Shown: positions 1 to 10,354 of the stretch, one piece after another
Position numbering within the stretch: the stretch's first letter is position 1
Layout of the letters: each line of letters begins with the position of its first letter
Assembly: GCA_009829735.1 (NCBI GenBank)
Contig: CM020618.1
Span: 40,291,030 to 40,355,029 of the forward strand
Length of the DNA: 64,000 nucleotides
From: Pyropia yezoensis
Taxonomy: Eukaryota; Rhodophyta; Bangiophyceae; Bangiales; Bangiaceae
Reading direction: 5' to 3'
Made by a program: the position numbers and the translations under genes
The notes under the pieces: model-generated
Databases searched by the model: none
Told to the model about the DNA's origin: nothing
Seen by the model: the letters and a program-made list of their open reading frames with translations, nothing else

Positions 1-1521
1 CAAGTTGGGAAGCATCTCGCCAACGCCACGCGCAATCGGCATGGGTACCGGAGTTCGGACCCGTAGCGAACCCAACGCCACGTCGGGGAAGGGCTCGAGG
101 AACTGGAAGGGTGGAGCCTGAGTCGGCTCCACACCCCCCGAGGTCGGAGTCGCGACCCGCGGGGAAGTCGTCGGCACAGCTCGCCCGCGGCTTCGAGGGG
201 CTCCTCGATGAGCACCACGACGAGTCGTCGCCGATGATGTCGCCCACCCAGAGCCAGGGGGCGACGTAGAGGGAGTAACCCCCTCTGCGTAGGGAAGGGA
301 AGAGTCCCCCAACCCCTCACGCAAGAACAGCTGTCCCTGCACCAGAGTATGGGTGACATGGACGAACTCCCGGGGTGGCTCACTCTCCAACCCCGGCTCT
401 GGACGCTTGTTGCGGCGGAGGAAGGGTTCCAGCTGCGCCCAATCGAGTCGATTGTGCAGGGTGACCATACCCTTAAGGAGGAACGGAGCCAGGTCCCCCG
501 CGCCCAAGGCTAACCAGTGGAAGCCAAGGGTTTCCATACCCTCCACCAGAGCCGGTGGGAGGTGCCACAGGTAACCCCGATGGACTACATCGGAGTACCA
601 GCCCCGAGTCACCACGACCACCCAGTGCGTGGCGAGGTAGGCGAAGACCCGGTTACCCTCCGAGCTGGAGCGTAGCACGGAGCCAAAGTAGGCAACGAGG
701 AGGGGGATCCGAGCCGGAAACCCACAAGGTACCTCCCCTGTCTCCCACCACCCTGGGAGAAAAGGGTACTGGTGCTCACGCTCCTCCAGAGGTACGTGGG
801 TGAACTCCACCCGCGACCCGTGGATGAGGAAGCCCGAGGAGCCCCGGAGTCGGAACTCCTCTCGCACCACGCCGTGTTGGGCGTGGGCGTCCTCTCCGCC
901 CAGGTAGGGACGGGGAAGGGCACACCACTCGGTAGACACAACCGCGTGGGTGTCGTCGATCTCCTTGTCGCCCGACCCCAAGGCGAGGGAGGTTGACAAC
1001 GCCTGGACTTCAGGCGCGTCCGCCAGGCAGAGTAGCGCTGGTAGGTCGCAGACCACCCCATCAGGTAGAGTCACCTGGTTGGGGTACCGACGAGTCCGGC
1101 GGTACCATACGTCGGTCCGCCGTGGCTCGGGGATGATCAAGTAGACATCCTTGAGCTTGCAGTCGGGAAGCTCCCCGACTGACTTGGGAGGCGCCCAGGC
1201 TCGGGGCCCCATAGGAGGACGGGGCCGCGGCGGGAGTAGCAGCCGTGACTCAGGAAGGCGGGGGATGGGAGTCACATCCCCTTCCGCCACCGGGTTGGAA
1301 GACCCATCCCCCGGTGGGACCACGGCCGAGGGGGCAGTAGGAGGTGATGCGGCGGGGACGGCTGAGGCGGCCGCCTCCGACCCTCGCCCGGGACGAGTCG
1401 TCTCCATGGCCGACCCCCGGCTGAGAGACTCCTCAGTCCCGAGGGCCTCCTCTCCCGTCCGTCGCTTGTCCGACAGAGACGTCGGAGACGGGGACAAAGG
1501 CCGACTCGGCTCACCCGCCAT
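1..1521 (-). CDS. Antisense ORF of a left-edge LTR element ('D'), partial
   Basis: Translating the minus strand from the ATG at 1521-1519 gives an uninterrupted frame of 507 codons down to base 1, with no stop, so the C-terminus lies outside the window. The first ~110 residues are Pro/Ser/Ala/Glu-rich. A more ordinary globular sequence follows. Residues ~278-283 read YFGSVL (bases 690-673) and residues ~318-322 read LWHLP (570-556). The same pair, with similar spacing, occurs in the antisense ORF of element C (YFGSVL, LFHLP), and a weaker version in element B (WYF..., LWFLP). I infer the homologous extra ORF of a third LTR element lineage, whose pol would lie left of the window. There is no transmembrane hairpin or signal peptide suggesting env. 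Function is unknown. Confidence 0.6.
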   Translation of the reverse strand, partial: MAGEPSRPLSPSPTSLSDKRRTGEEALGTEESLSRGSAMETTRPGRGSEAAASAVPAASPPTAPSAVVPPGDGSSNPVAEGDVTPIPRLPESRLLLPPRPRPPMGPRAWAPPKSVGELPDCKLKDVYLIIPEPRRTDVWYRRTRRYPNQVTLPDGVVCDLPALLCLADAPEVQALSTSLALGSGDKEIDDTHAVVSTEWCALPRPYLGGEDAHAQHGVVREEFRLRGSSGFLIHGSRVEFTHVPLEEREHQYPFLPGWWETGEVPCGFPARIPLLVAYFGSVLRSSSEGNRVFAYLATHWVVVVTRGWYSDVVHRGYLWHLPPALVEGMETLGFHWLALGAGDLAPFLLKGMVTLHNRLDWAQLEPFLRRNKRPEPGLESEPPREFVHVTHTLVQGQLFLREGLGDSSLPYAEGVTPSTSPPGSGWATSSATTRRGAHRGAPRSRGRAVPTTSPRVATPTSGGVEPTQAPPFQFLEPFPDVALGSLRVRTPVPMPIARGVGEMLPNL

Positions 1522-2509
1522 CACGCGACCAACCTTGACCGACTCGGTGAGGTTGAGCACGGGGGGGGACACGACCCGCTCCCCCTCCGACGACAACCAA
1601 CCTTGACCGACTCGGTGAGGTAGAGCAAGGGGGGGGGACACGACCCACACCCCCCACCGACAACGAAGAAGCCCGACACAAGGGGCAGCGCGGGGAAGAC
1701 ACAACCCCGCCAACGAGGACAAAGGGGGGGGAACACGACCCGCGCCCCCACCGACAACGAAGACGCCCGACACAGGGGCGGAAGGGGGAAGACACCACCC
1801 CAACCAACGACACCAACCGCACGGCGGGAAGAGACAGACCCGCCGACGCGAGGGAGCAGCGGCGGGAAGGCACACACCCGCCCGCACACACGAAGGGGAG
1901 AGAAGACCCCGCACCGGCGGCCGAGTCCCACCGCCGGCGACCGAGTGCAACACCCCCAACTCGGGGTGCGCACACCCCTCAACCCTGACTAGAAAGGGGG
2001 GGAAGGAGTGAGGAACACCCCGCAGAGAGCCAGCTGGGGGTGGATCGAGCTGAAGGGGGGGACACAACCCGACCCCCCGAGAGTAACCGTACCCCAACTG
2101 AAGGGGCAGGTGCAGGTCGACGTTCCGAGTGAGAACGTCGACGCCCTACTCCTCCAGTTGAGGGGCAGGGGGTGTGGCGGAGGTACGCCGACACCCAGAT
2201 TAGGGGGCTCACCCACACGTGAGTCCACCCGTGGAGCACCCTGACCAGGTGGGGGACGACTTTCCCCCACACCTGTTTCGCGTGGAGGGGGCTCCTCTAC
2301 CCAGTGTCAGGGCAGAGAGCGCACCCCACGGAGAGGGACTGCCTCTCCCGGAGGGCCCCGCCGGACGCGAGTGCAACCCCGGCGTAACCCTGGTGCACGC
2401 TAGACGCCAGCGATGCACCGTACTTTGCATCTCAACTCGGGAATTGCATCCTCCTCTCCCGGTCACTGCGACTCGCCGCTGATTGGACGTCCACCGGGAC
2501 GGCTGGACT
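1522..2509. other. Non-coding 3' region of element D with A/C-rich imperfect repeats
   Basis: This strand-asymmetric stretch is rich in GGGGG and ACACGACCC motifs. A unit of about 66 bp beginning ACCAACCTTGACCGACTCGG occurs twice in tandem, near 1530 and 1596. Degenerate relatives containing ACACGACCC and GACAACGAAG follow up to about 1,960. The overlapping ORFs here are proline/glycine/cysteine-rich shadows without family features. By position it corresponds to the sequence between the antisense ORF start and the 3' LTR in elements B and C. Confidence 0.4.
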
Positions 2510-2533
2510 TTTGAGAAGGGGGAAATGTGGGAG
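2510..2533 (+). other. Candidate polypurine tract and start of 3' LTR of element D
   Basis: A purine run (GAGAAGGGGGAAA, ending at 2525) directly precedes TGTGGGAG at 2526. A PPT followed by TG is the expected junction with a 3' LTR. I could not find the LTR's CA end or a second copy, so the boundary is tentative. Confidence 0.35.
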
Positions 2534-3011
2534 ATTGGGCCGGAATTCGGTACCAATACTTTGAAGATTCGGGTCAAGTGGACCTGACCGGAAGTCGAAA
2601 TTCACCCGACCCACGATGGTGAAACTTCTGACTTCTGGACGGAAATTCGACTAGGACTTCCGACATACTAGAGCAGGGTAATGCTGCTGGTATTTGTTTC
2701 TTGGGATTTTTGCACGGGAGCCAGACGGATTTCTACGCTTTGAGTTCTTTGCATGTGGAGTGATATGATTGGTTTGTTTGAGGGTTCATTTTCTGAGTGT
2801 TTTGAGGGGTTGCGTGAGCGTGTGAGGAGGGTTGATAAGGAGGGACAGCAAGGCGGGGAGGGCCCACCTTGGCTGGCCAAGCAAGAAAACACCGTCTGGC
2901 TCCGACACATCTTGTTCGTGCCTTGGTGAGTGGACCCGCTCACCACACGCAAGTTCCGTGTTCGGCTGTGTGGAGGTGCTTGCTTCCGGTGTCCCAAGTT
3001 GGGATATCGGC

Positions 3012-3396
3012 AATACTCCTCTTCCTTCCCTGACTCGGGGTTGGTGGTTGGGAGTACTGCTACAATCATGTTCATGAGATGCGGCTTGACGGCCATCTTG
3101 ATCTGCGCCAAAGCCCGCACGTTCTTGCGCTTCCAGACCTTGACCTCCTTGAGCTGCTTCTCGTGTAGCTCCATGGCCAGCTTCTGGGCGGCGGCGCTCG
3201 CGGCCGCCGACCCCGCCGGCTCGCCCTCGGGTGACGCGGCTGCCGTCGCCAGGGGGGTGACCACCGGGCACGGCGTCTCGATCGCGTCCCAGGTGCCGTT
3301 GTCCTGCAGGTACGCCTCAGCGTAGTTCGACCAGCCGCGGTAGTTGCCGTCCAACAGGTCGTAGCCAAACTTGGAGCTCCGCGTCTCGTCCTCCAT
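3012..3396 (-). pseudogene. Copia-type gag N-terminal relic
   Basis: From the ATG at 3396 the minus-strand frame contains GNYRGWSNYAEAYLQDNGTW followed by DAIE. This is the signature of the N-terminal Gag region of Ty1/copia elements (UBN2/DUF4219 type: a substrate-like Asn-Tyr-x-x-Trp, then W-x-x-I-E). A Lys-rich helix (KEVKVWKRKNVRALAQIKMA) also fits. Similarity fades after about residue 125. The frame then runs on to 2668 through unrelated sequence, and no zinc knuckle, protease or RT follows. It is best read as a truncated fragment. A domesticated host gene is possible but less likely given the abrupt loss of similarity. Confidence 0.5.
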
Positions 3397-3429
3397 GGTT
3401 AGGGGAGCGACGGGGCGAGGCCCCACGGG

Positions 3430-5730
3430 TCACACGTCCGCACTGATCTAGTCCCCCGTTAAGGGGAGAACGCGCCGCCTCCGCTACCGCGTGGATCTTT
3501 CACCGACGAGGTCAGAAGAGACAGATGACACGATCCCAGCGACAATCTGGGCCCATAACCTGTTACAATGCAAACGAAGGCGCGTTGTCTCTTTCTTCCT
3601 CGGACCCTCGGTCCCTCGCCGTGCCCTTAAAGGGCCACACTCGCCTCCCTAAATCCCGACCAAATCTACCCGCCATCGGACCGATCGCGGGGTCAAACAA
3701 ATTGCCGTGGACACTCTGTCCTACGGCGGGGTCACCAGGGCCGTACAGACCGTACCCCACAACACCCTCCCCGCTGCCGTGGGCACCCCCGCTCAGCCCG
3801 CGGGGACCCTCCCCCCCCCGCGCCCCCCTTCCTCCCACCGTCCATCGTTGCTCAACCCCTACCACCCAGACCGCTCTCGCTTTCCGCGGCGGCGGCGGCG
3901 GCGGGCGGCGGCGGCGGCGGCGGCGGCAGCCACCCCCGCCGGCCGCCCCCGCCGCATCTCCTCCCCCGCGGGGTGCCCCCCGCGGGCGGCCTGGACGCGC
4001 CGCCGCCGCGGCCGCCCGGACGTGACGGCCGCCGCGGCCGCCGGCGTGGCCGCTCGCGTGCGGCGGCGGCGGCGGCGCCCACGGTGCCGCCCGCGGGTGG
4101 CTCCTCACGCCGGGAGTGGCGGTGGCGGCGGCGCCCCATCCCTGCCAGGCCGTCCCCAGCCTCGCCGTCGCCACCGCGGGTGGCGCGGCGGGCGGGGTGG
4201 CGGGAGTGGCGGCAAGGGGGGGGGGGGGGGGGGGGCGCTACCAGTCCCCACCGCCCCCGACGGGGTCGCACGCACCCCGACACGCGGGGTCGGCTGCTCC
4301 CCGCTTGTGGGCACTGCACCGCCGCCCGCGGCGCGACGCGTGCAGCGGCAGTGGGCACACGCACAACACATAGCGGCGGCCGCCCGCTTGCACGCCCGCC
4401 CGCCAGCCGCTAGCCGCCGGCGCCCGGGCGAGCCGCCCATGTACTGTGCCGCCTGTGGCAACCCCCCGCCGCGGGTGTCACACAGTGGGGCGATGGGGGG
4501 GGACGACCGCGCCGTGCTCTTTTCGGAGGGGGAGCTCGTTCGCCCCGGCCCTGGCTCCCCCCCACCCCGCCGCGGTGGCGCCATGGGGCGCCACAGGCCA
4601 GCCGCCCCCGCCGGGCCGCGAAGGGTGGCGGCGGCGACCCCCTCCTCGACATGCCCATCGCCGCCGCCCGAGCGGCAGTGCCGCGACTCGCCCCACGCAC
4701 AAGCAGGGGGGGGGGGGGAGGAGGGGCGGGCGCCCGCGCCGTGCATGACGCCGCCCCCCACCGGCCGCGGCGGCGGTCGCGTTTGAGGTGGCGAGCCGCT
4801 GCGCCCGCATGGCGCGCGGCCACTCCGCTGCGGTGGTTGCTACCGCCACGGCGAACGCTCCCGCCGCTGCTGGCCGCTGCCGCCGCATCGGCGCGCGCGC
4901 GCTCTGCCCGTGGAGACAAGCGCCGTCGCCGGCGCCAGCGCCGGCGCGGTGACCGTTGCGCGCATGCCGCAGCAGCGCGCGCGAGCAAGGAAAGGGGATG
5001 GTCGGGGGGGGGGGGGGGGACCTGGCCGCTAGCGCCTGCAGGCGGTCCCGTGCCTCGAGTGTGTCGCCCCCACTGCGCCCCCCCTCCCGCCCAAATGGAA
5101 GCCATGCTCACGACAACAACATTGACTGCGGCAAGACGCGTTCCCACGGCGGTGTCGCAAGTACACTACCTACGAGAGTCCCCTTCTGGGGATCTTTGGG
5201 GGACCGGGGGGAATGAGCGACGCCCTGAGGGGAGGGGGGGGAGGGGGGGGGGGCACGCGACGGACAGGCTGCCAGCCTGCTCGCCTGCATCGTCCCCCCC
5301 CAAACCCTCCCATTGCGCGGAGTGCGCCGTCGGGTGGTCAGCTTGTCACGCATTGCCGGTCCCCACCCCACCGCAGCGCGCTGATGGAGCGCACGCCCGG
5401 TCGCTACGCGTTGGCGGCGGTGGCTGCTGGGCGGCGACGTTGGCAGAGGACAACCCCTCCCCCCTTGTCCTCCCGTCGAGCCGTACGTGGCCGGGTGGCC
5501 GATACGAGTGGCGTGACGGCGCACGCCACTGCCGGTGGTGCACAGTGCAGGCGGGGTGCCCGTCCCCGCCCTCCCCGGCCCCAGCACCACGCAGTCGCTG
5601 CGTCGTGGAAGCCTGGCGGCCCATGCCAAGGCCCGCAGACCGCCTCGCTGGCCGGCTTCTCTCGGTGCACCGCCGTGGGCTCTCCCTCCTCGGAGATGGG
5701 CCTTATGGCTGTCGTGTGGCCCGCCCCGCG
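3430..5730. other. GC-rich low-complexity stretch with no supported gene
   Basis: The region is dominated by GGC/CCG trinucleotide runs (about 3,889-3,930) and a 20-base G run (4216-4235). Overlapping Arg/Pro/Ala/Gly-rich open frames occur on both strands. Several exceed 200 codons, but they coexist in several frames and show no domain-like sequence, as expected at very high GC. No gene is called. Confidence 0.5.
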
Positions 5731-5734
5731 GGTG

Positions 5735-6785
5735 CTACTCCCGCCGCCGCTTTCGCGGGGGGTCCTCGCGACTGGCCGCCCCCGGCCCGTCTGCCCCCTG
5801 ACAGCCGCCGCCGCTACTGCGTCCCGTCGCAGCGGCCAGCAGCGCCTCACACGCTGCCACCTCTGCCGACGCTGCCGCTGCAGCCGCCACCCGATCCCAG
5901 TGGGCGGCATCGCACTTGACCACTTCGACCCGGGAGGAGCGTCCGGCGCGCGCCTCCTGAATGGTGGTGGTCCAGCCCGGCCCGGTGGCCGGGAGCGCCA
6001 AGGCCGCCGCCGCCCTGCGGGCATCGGCGATGCACGAGTAGCGGCCAATGGGGAAAAGTAGAGACTTGGGGGAAGCGTAAAAGGCGGCCAGCGCTGTCGC
6101 GCGGCGGGCGCCAACGGCGTGCGCCAGCGTGTCGGCCGGAGGGGGCGCCTATGGCCCACGACCAAGGGGGGGGGGGCGCTGTGGCCGCGGCCCGGTGGGA
6201 GCGGTGCGCCGCTGCAAGCGCTGCCAGGTGCGGGCCGGTCACGCCCGCCGGGGCGCCGTGCAGAAGAAGCGGCTTATCGCATAGGAGTGCCCACAGGATG
6301 CGCCGGGGGATGCTTTCCGCCTCGGCCGCCGCCGTCAGTGCGTTCAGGGAAGGCGGGTGAGCGGCGCGAAAGAGGAACCGCGCCACCTCGACGGCTTGCT
6401 CCATGCACGGTACGTCCCGGTATCCTATGCCAGCACTGCTGGCGGCCGCCTTTTGCCCGCAGCCACGACCGTCCAAACCCAGACCCACAGCAGCCATGGC
6501 CGTCGCCGCGAGCTCCCCAAACGCCGTCTCGTCGCTGCCACCCGCCGCAGCGACCGCCGCACCAACCGCCACCGTCGGCACTTGAGGTAGCCGCGACAAA
6601 GTCTCTGCCCGGCACGCCGAAGCGACGGGCGTTGGCGAGGGGCCAACGGCGGCGGCCTGGCCGGCCAGCACCGACCGCCAAGGGAGAGTGGCCGACGCGG
6701 CGTCCCAGGCGCTCCTCTCGGTCGCCAACCGCGCATCGCCCCTCAGCAGGTCGACGGCGGCGACGGCATGAGGGACGCTTGTTTG
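5735..6785 (-). pseudogene. Disrupted 3' continuation of the upstream helical-repeat gene
   Basis: Directly after the TGA at 6788-6786 the same reading frame continues with sensible protein, for example VPHAVAAVDLLRGDARLATE, and stays open to about 6,150. Coding character then moves to another minus frame (from ~6,130 to the stop at 5735), containing GRYSCIADARRA, VEVVKCDAAHWDR and AACEALLAAA. A TAG lies in that frame at 6151-6149, and an 11-base G run is nearby (6166-6176). The segment resembles the C-terminal part of the family described for the adjacent gene. The pattern is one ancestral gene broken by a nonsense codon and a frame change. Short introns are an alternative, but no splice pair I tested restores the frame with a realistic intron length. 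Confidence 0.4.
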
Positions 6786-8099
6786 TCAGCCCACCACGCG
6801 TACCAGGTAGCACGCCACAAACAATGGCACGTCTGCGGCAGCAGTGGCGGGGAGCCCCGCGGGCCCGCGCAGACGACAGGCGCTCTTACTCTCCTCCCCC
6901 TTTCCGATGCCGTCGACAGGTGTGCCCACCGCGCCCAGAAGGCCAATGGCCACGTCTGTATCGTCCGTCGTGGCAGCGGCCAGGAGCGCCTCTACTGAAT
7001 CGCGCAAAAAGCTCCAGCCCCAGGCCGCCACCGCGTTTGTGACTGCATTGACCGCCTGATCGGCGGCCCCGCCATGGGCGTACGCACCGGCCAACCGCGG
7101 CACCGCCGCTCGTACCAGCTCGACGCTCCCCAAGGCCGTGCCCAGCCGCATCAGACGGGTTATCTTGGCCACCGTCAGCCGGCTACCCTTTTGCAAACAG
7201 TCGAGGAGATTGTACACCCACTTGTTCCGCTGGACGGCAGGTATCCCCGCCTGCATCGATCCGTGACCCGCGTTGCCACCATCATGGTGGTCGCCGCCGC
7301 CTGGCTGCTGGGCCAGCTGCTGTTCCACGTGGTTCATTAGGTGGACCAGGCCGGCCTCCGTGGCGATGCGCAGCGACGCGGGGCGGGGCCATACCGCCAC
7401 CAGCGCCATCCGATAGCGGTGCGTCGCAGTGAAGGGCTCGGGGTCACCGTAGCGGTTCTGATCAAAATCCATGTCATCAAAGGCCCTGACGTTCTTGCCA
7501 ACGAAGGTGCTTTCGTCCCAGTCGACGCCATTGCCCACATGCAGGGCGACAGACGGCCATTGAAACGCGGAACGCCCAGTCGAAGACGCCTCTCCGTGCA
7601 GGCTAACCCAATGAGTGAAGGTGGTGCGGGACGTCACTTCTGAGTCGTCGTAGTACAGGTCGCAGTCTGAGTCGTCACTGCCATCACTGTCGGCACTGTC
7701 GGCACTGTAACCGCCACCGTACACTTTGTCGGGTCGATCGCCCGGCTGCCACTCCTCTGCTTGCTCTTCACGTTCAATTGTTTTGCTGATAGTCCTGTCA
7801 AGCACCGCCAGTCGCACCTCCAGCAGTCGCCGCCCGTCTTCCCCCTTCAAGTCTGCCAGCAGGTCGACCAGCTCCTTGTCCGTCGCTAGCAGCGCGTCCC
7901 GCATCAAAGACCGGCCTTGATAGGCGTGGCTGAGGCGCGCTGCCAGCAAGGTCGGCCCAGTCGGGTCCTCGGCCCAAGCAATCACGGCGCGGCGGACGGC
8001 CGCCCAGGGGGACGGCGGCGGCGCGAGCCCACCCCCGCCCATGTAAACTAATGAGTAGACGAGATGGACGAGGGTCCACGACGCCCACCCAGTCACCAT
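6786..8099 (-). CDS. Large uncharacterised protein, helical-repeat region related to 2OG-oxygenase-associated proteins
   Basis: The first ATG (8099-8097) opens a 437-residue protein ending at TGA 6788-6786; just upstream in the same frame is a TAG. Residues ~135-150 are an acidic Asp/Ser stretch. The following TFTHWVSLHGEA, a 'W-D-E-S-T-x-x-G' segment and RYRMALVAVWPRPAS resemble the segment after the oxygenase domain in large fungal, oomycete and plant proteins annotated as 2OG-Fe(II) oxygenase-like. There a conserved Tyr...Ala-Leu-Val-x-Trp-Pro motif precedes long helical repeats. The rest is Leu/Ala-rich and helical. The iron-binding oxygenase domain itself is not seen here. The assignment is from memory of family layout and moderate at best. 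See the downstream continuation for why the locus may be broken. Confidence 0.4.
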   Translation of the reverse strand: MVTGWASWTLVHLVYSLVYMGGGGLAPPPSPWAAVRRAVIAWAEDPTGPTLLAARLSHAYQGRSLMRDALLATDKELVDLLADLKGEDGRRLLEVRLAVLDRTISKTIEREEQAEEWQPGDRPDKVYGGGYSADSADSDGSDDSDCDLYYDDSEVTSRTTFTHWVSLHGEASSTGRSAFQWPSVALHVGNGVDWDESTFVGKNVRAFDDMDFDQNRYGDPEPFTATHRYRMALVAVWPRPASLRIATEAGLVHLMNHVEQQLAQQPGGGDHHDGGNAGHGSMQAGIPAVQRNKWVYNLLDCLQKGSRLTVAKITRLMRLGTALGSVELVRAAVPRLAGAYAHGGAADQAVNAVTNAVAAWGWSFLRDSVEALLAAATTDDTDVAIGLLGAVGTPVDGIGKGEESKSACRLRGPAGLPATAAADVPLFVACYLVRVVG

Positions 8100-9211
8100 T
8101 CTTTGCCAGCTTGCGGGTGTCAACTGTGCCGATAGCGTCAATCTCCCCTACGCGGAAGGAGAAACCGCGGTGGCGACTCACGAGGTGGCACCCGCACCGA
8201 CCGCCTTGGCCGTCGGCGCCGGCTCGCCACCCACGGAGCTCTTTTGGCCACCACACAGGCCCCTGGCTCGGCCAAGACCGCGGGCCAGGACGCCTGCTGC
8301 CGCCTTGACTGCCGCTTGGGCGCCGGTCCACCGCCGCCAAAACAGCGGTGGAGAGGGCAGCTCCAACCATGACTTGGCTCGTTGGTGTGGATGAGGTGTG
8401 CTTCCCACCCGCCATATCCACCGTTTTTGACTTCTTCCCCTCCGACTCCACAGTCCGCCTCTGCCCCCCCTTGCATCCCCCCCTCCCGCTGCGTCACAAG
8501 GCGTCTTTATGTAATTCCGCGCCGTGGGGGCGCCCGCCGGCTGGCTGCCGCCGCTTCGACCACCACCACCACCGCTGCCGCCGCCATCAACGCCGCTGTC
8601 ACCGCCGCCCACGGTGGCGACCTGCGGGCGAAAACAGTACGGCATCGTCGGCGTGTGACTGCGGCGCCACCCTTGCCAAGCACGGCATCGGTGGGCATGC
8701 CTACGCTCTGATTCGGGCAGGCAGGAAGCTCCGCCCGGTCGGGCGACGTGTATGGTCCAGGTATACAAGGGAGAGGGTCGTCCGGGACGAGGGCCCGCTG
8801 GCAACATCACTACTCTGTCTGTCGATATCCACGCACGGGGGGGAGGGGAAAGGAGAGTGTGAGCGCCGCCGCCGCTACCGCCGCCGATCGTGGGGACCCG
8901 TCGCTGTTGAGAGGTCAAAGTCCAACTACGCCATATGACCGATGTGACTGGCCAGGGGAGCTAAAGATCACCGCGCCGAGCCGTGGCGCATGACCATGGG
9001 CAGCCGGCTTTCCGGGCACAGTGCTGATCGGCATCCCTCGAGGTCAAAAACTTTCGTGGCGACCTGCAGCCGTTTTTCCCTCGTTGACGCGGGCGCCCTG
9101 CTTGGCCGGGTAACCCGCACCGCCAGCGATGGATCGTTGTTGGCACGTGCCCTCAGGCTCGTCGAGAAGGCTGGCTACGCACACACGACGAGCAAAGGAC
9201 GACAGCTCCAC
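8100..9211. other. Intergenic, low-complexity, no supported gene
   Basis: The stretch contains CCACCACCACCACC and CCGCCG simple repeats (about 8,555-8,615) and several overlapping open frames of biased composition. It could hold the 5' part of the minus-strand gene ending the previous interval, but no oxygenase motif (HxD...H) was recognised in any frame. Confidence 0.4.
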
Positions 9212-10354
9212 TCACTTGCCCCCCCCCCCGACGCGCGCCAGCAGCGGCTGTCCATCAGCCGCAGCGAGGATGTTGCCAACAGCCATCATGGCCATCGCCG
9301 TCCGGGTTTTTGCCGTTGCACTCCCCACGTGGGGCGTTACAAAGACGCGCTCGCAGCCGAGCAGCGGGTGGCCGACCGGGAGCGGCTCAGGGTCCGTCAC
9401 GTCCAAGGCGGCGCCGGCAAGCCCGACGCCCGGCACCCAGTCATCGACCAGCACCCGCACCAGCGCGGCGGTATCAACCAGCTCCCCCCGTGCGACGTTG
9501 ACAAACACGCTGCCGGCCTTCATGGCCCGAAAGGCGGCCTCATCAAACATGCCCGCCGTGGCCGGCGAAGCGGGGCACAACGGGAGCACCACGTCGGACC
9601 GGGCGAGCAGCTCGGGGAGGCCCACCCGGCCGACGCCCAGATCCGCCGCGGCGGCGACCTCCCGCGGCGCCGCGTAGAGGAGGGTGGTGTCAAAGCCGGC
9701 CAGCCGCTTGGCAACGGCCTGCCCAATGCGGCCGAGGCCCACAATCCCCACCGTCGCGCCCGTGAGGTCTGCGCCGAGGAGCCAGTCGGGGGACCACGCC
9801 GGCGGGCACGTGCCCCCAATCGACGCCTCGGTGCCGGCGCGGAAGCGGCGGAGGGCGGCGAGCGACAGGCCGACCGCCAGGTCCGCCGTCGAGGCGGTGA
9901 GGACGTGGGGGGTGTAGCCGACGGCCACCCCCGCGGCGGCCGCCGCGTCCAGCGCAATGTGGTCAAGCCCCACCGACAGGGTGGAGACGAGCGCCAGCCG
10001 TGGGCCCGCCGTGGCGAGCAGCTCTGGCGTGACACGGTCAGCGAGGGTGACGAGCATGGCGTCCACGCCAGAGGCAGCAGCGGCTGTCAGGTCAGCCGGG
10101 TCCATTGGCGCGGCGCCGCTGTGCGTGAGGACCTCCCCGATGGCGGGCGAGTCGGCCAGGGCGGCCATGGCGGGGGCGGGCAGCTGTCGCGTGACGAGCA
10201 CCCGCCAGCCGCCGCTCCCCGGGGAGGGGGTGCGGGGGGCCGTGGTCGCGACCATTCGGTGGGCGACGGCGGGCAGGGGGCGTCGACCAGGGAGCCGGGA
10301 TGCCACCCTGCCAAACAGCGGCGGGGGGAGGAAGAGCAGTCGCGAACTCGCCAT
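9212..10354 (-). CDS. GRHPR: D-isomer 2-hydroxyacid dehydrogenase, glyoxylate/hydroxypyruvate reductase type
   Basis: The protein of 380 residues starts at ATG 10354-10352. The frame is open further upstream, but only from a TTG. It should reduce hydroxypyruvate and glyoxylate with NAD(P)H, a photorespiratory/serine-pathway step. The Rossmann motif GLGRIG is at residues 206-211. Catalytic residues of the family are present: Arg289 in VNVARGELVD, Glu323 in DPEPLP and His342 in TPHVGSAT. Gly-Leu-Asp-His (SVGLDHI, ~128-134) and TADLAVGL follow the usual N-terminal lobe pattern. The first ~35 residues (MASSRLLFLPPPLFGRVASR...) are Arg-rich and lack acidic residues, so an organelle transit peptide is likely. 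Length fits the family plus a transit peptide. It is a single exon. Exact substrate preference among GRHPR-like enzymes is not proven. Confidence 0.85.
   Translation of the reverse strand: MASSRLLFLPPPLFGRVASRLPGRRPLPAVAHRMVATTAPRTPSPGSGGWRVLVTRQLPAPAMAALADSPAIGEVLTHSGAAPMDPADLTAAAASGVDAMLVTLADRVTPELLATAGPRLALVSTLSVGLDHIALDAAAAAGVAVGYTPHVLTASTADLAVGLSLAALRRFRAGTEASIGGTCPPAWSPDWLLGADLTGATVGIVGLGRIGQAVAKRLAGFDTTLLYAAPREVAAAADLGVGRVGLPELLARSDVVLPLCPASPATAGMFDEAAFRAMKAGSVFVNVARGELVDTAALVRVLVDDWVPGVGLAGAALDVTDPEPLPVGHPLLGCERVFVTPHVGSATAKTRTAMAMMAVGNILAAADGQPLLARVGGGGK

Noticed and set aside
3525..6165. Many overlapping ORFs of 150-420 codons on both strands
   Set aside because: Arg/Pro/Ala/Gly-biased and simultaneously open in several frames; explained by very high GC and trinucleotide repeats. 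Only the minus-strand segment near 5,735-6,130 looked protein-like.
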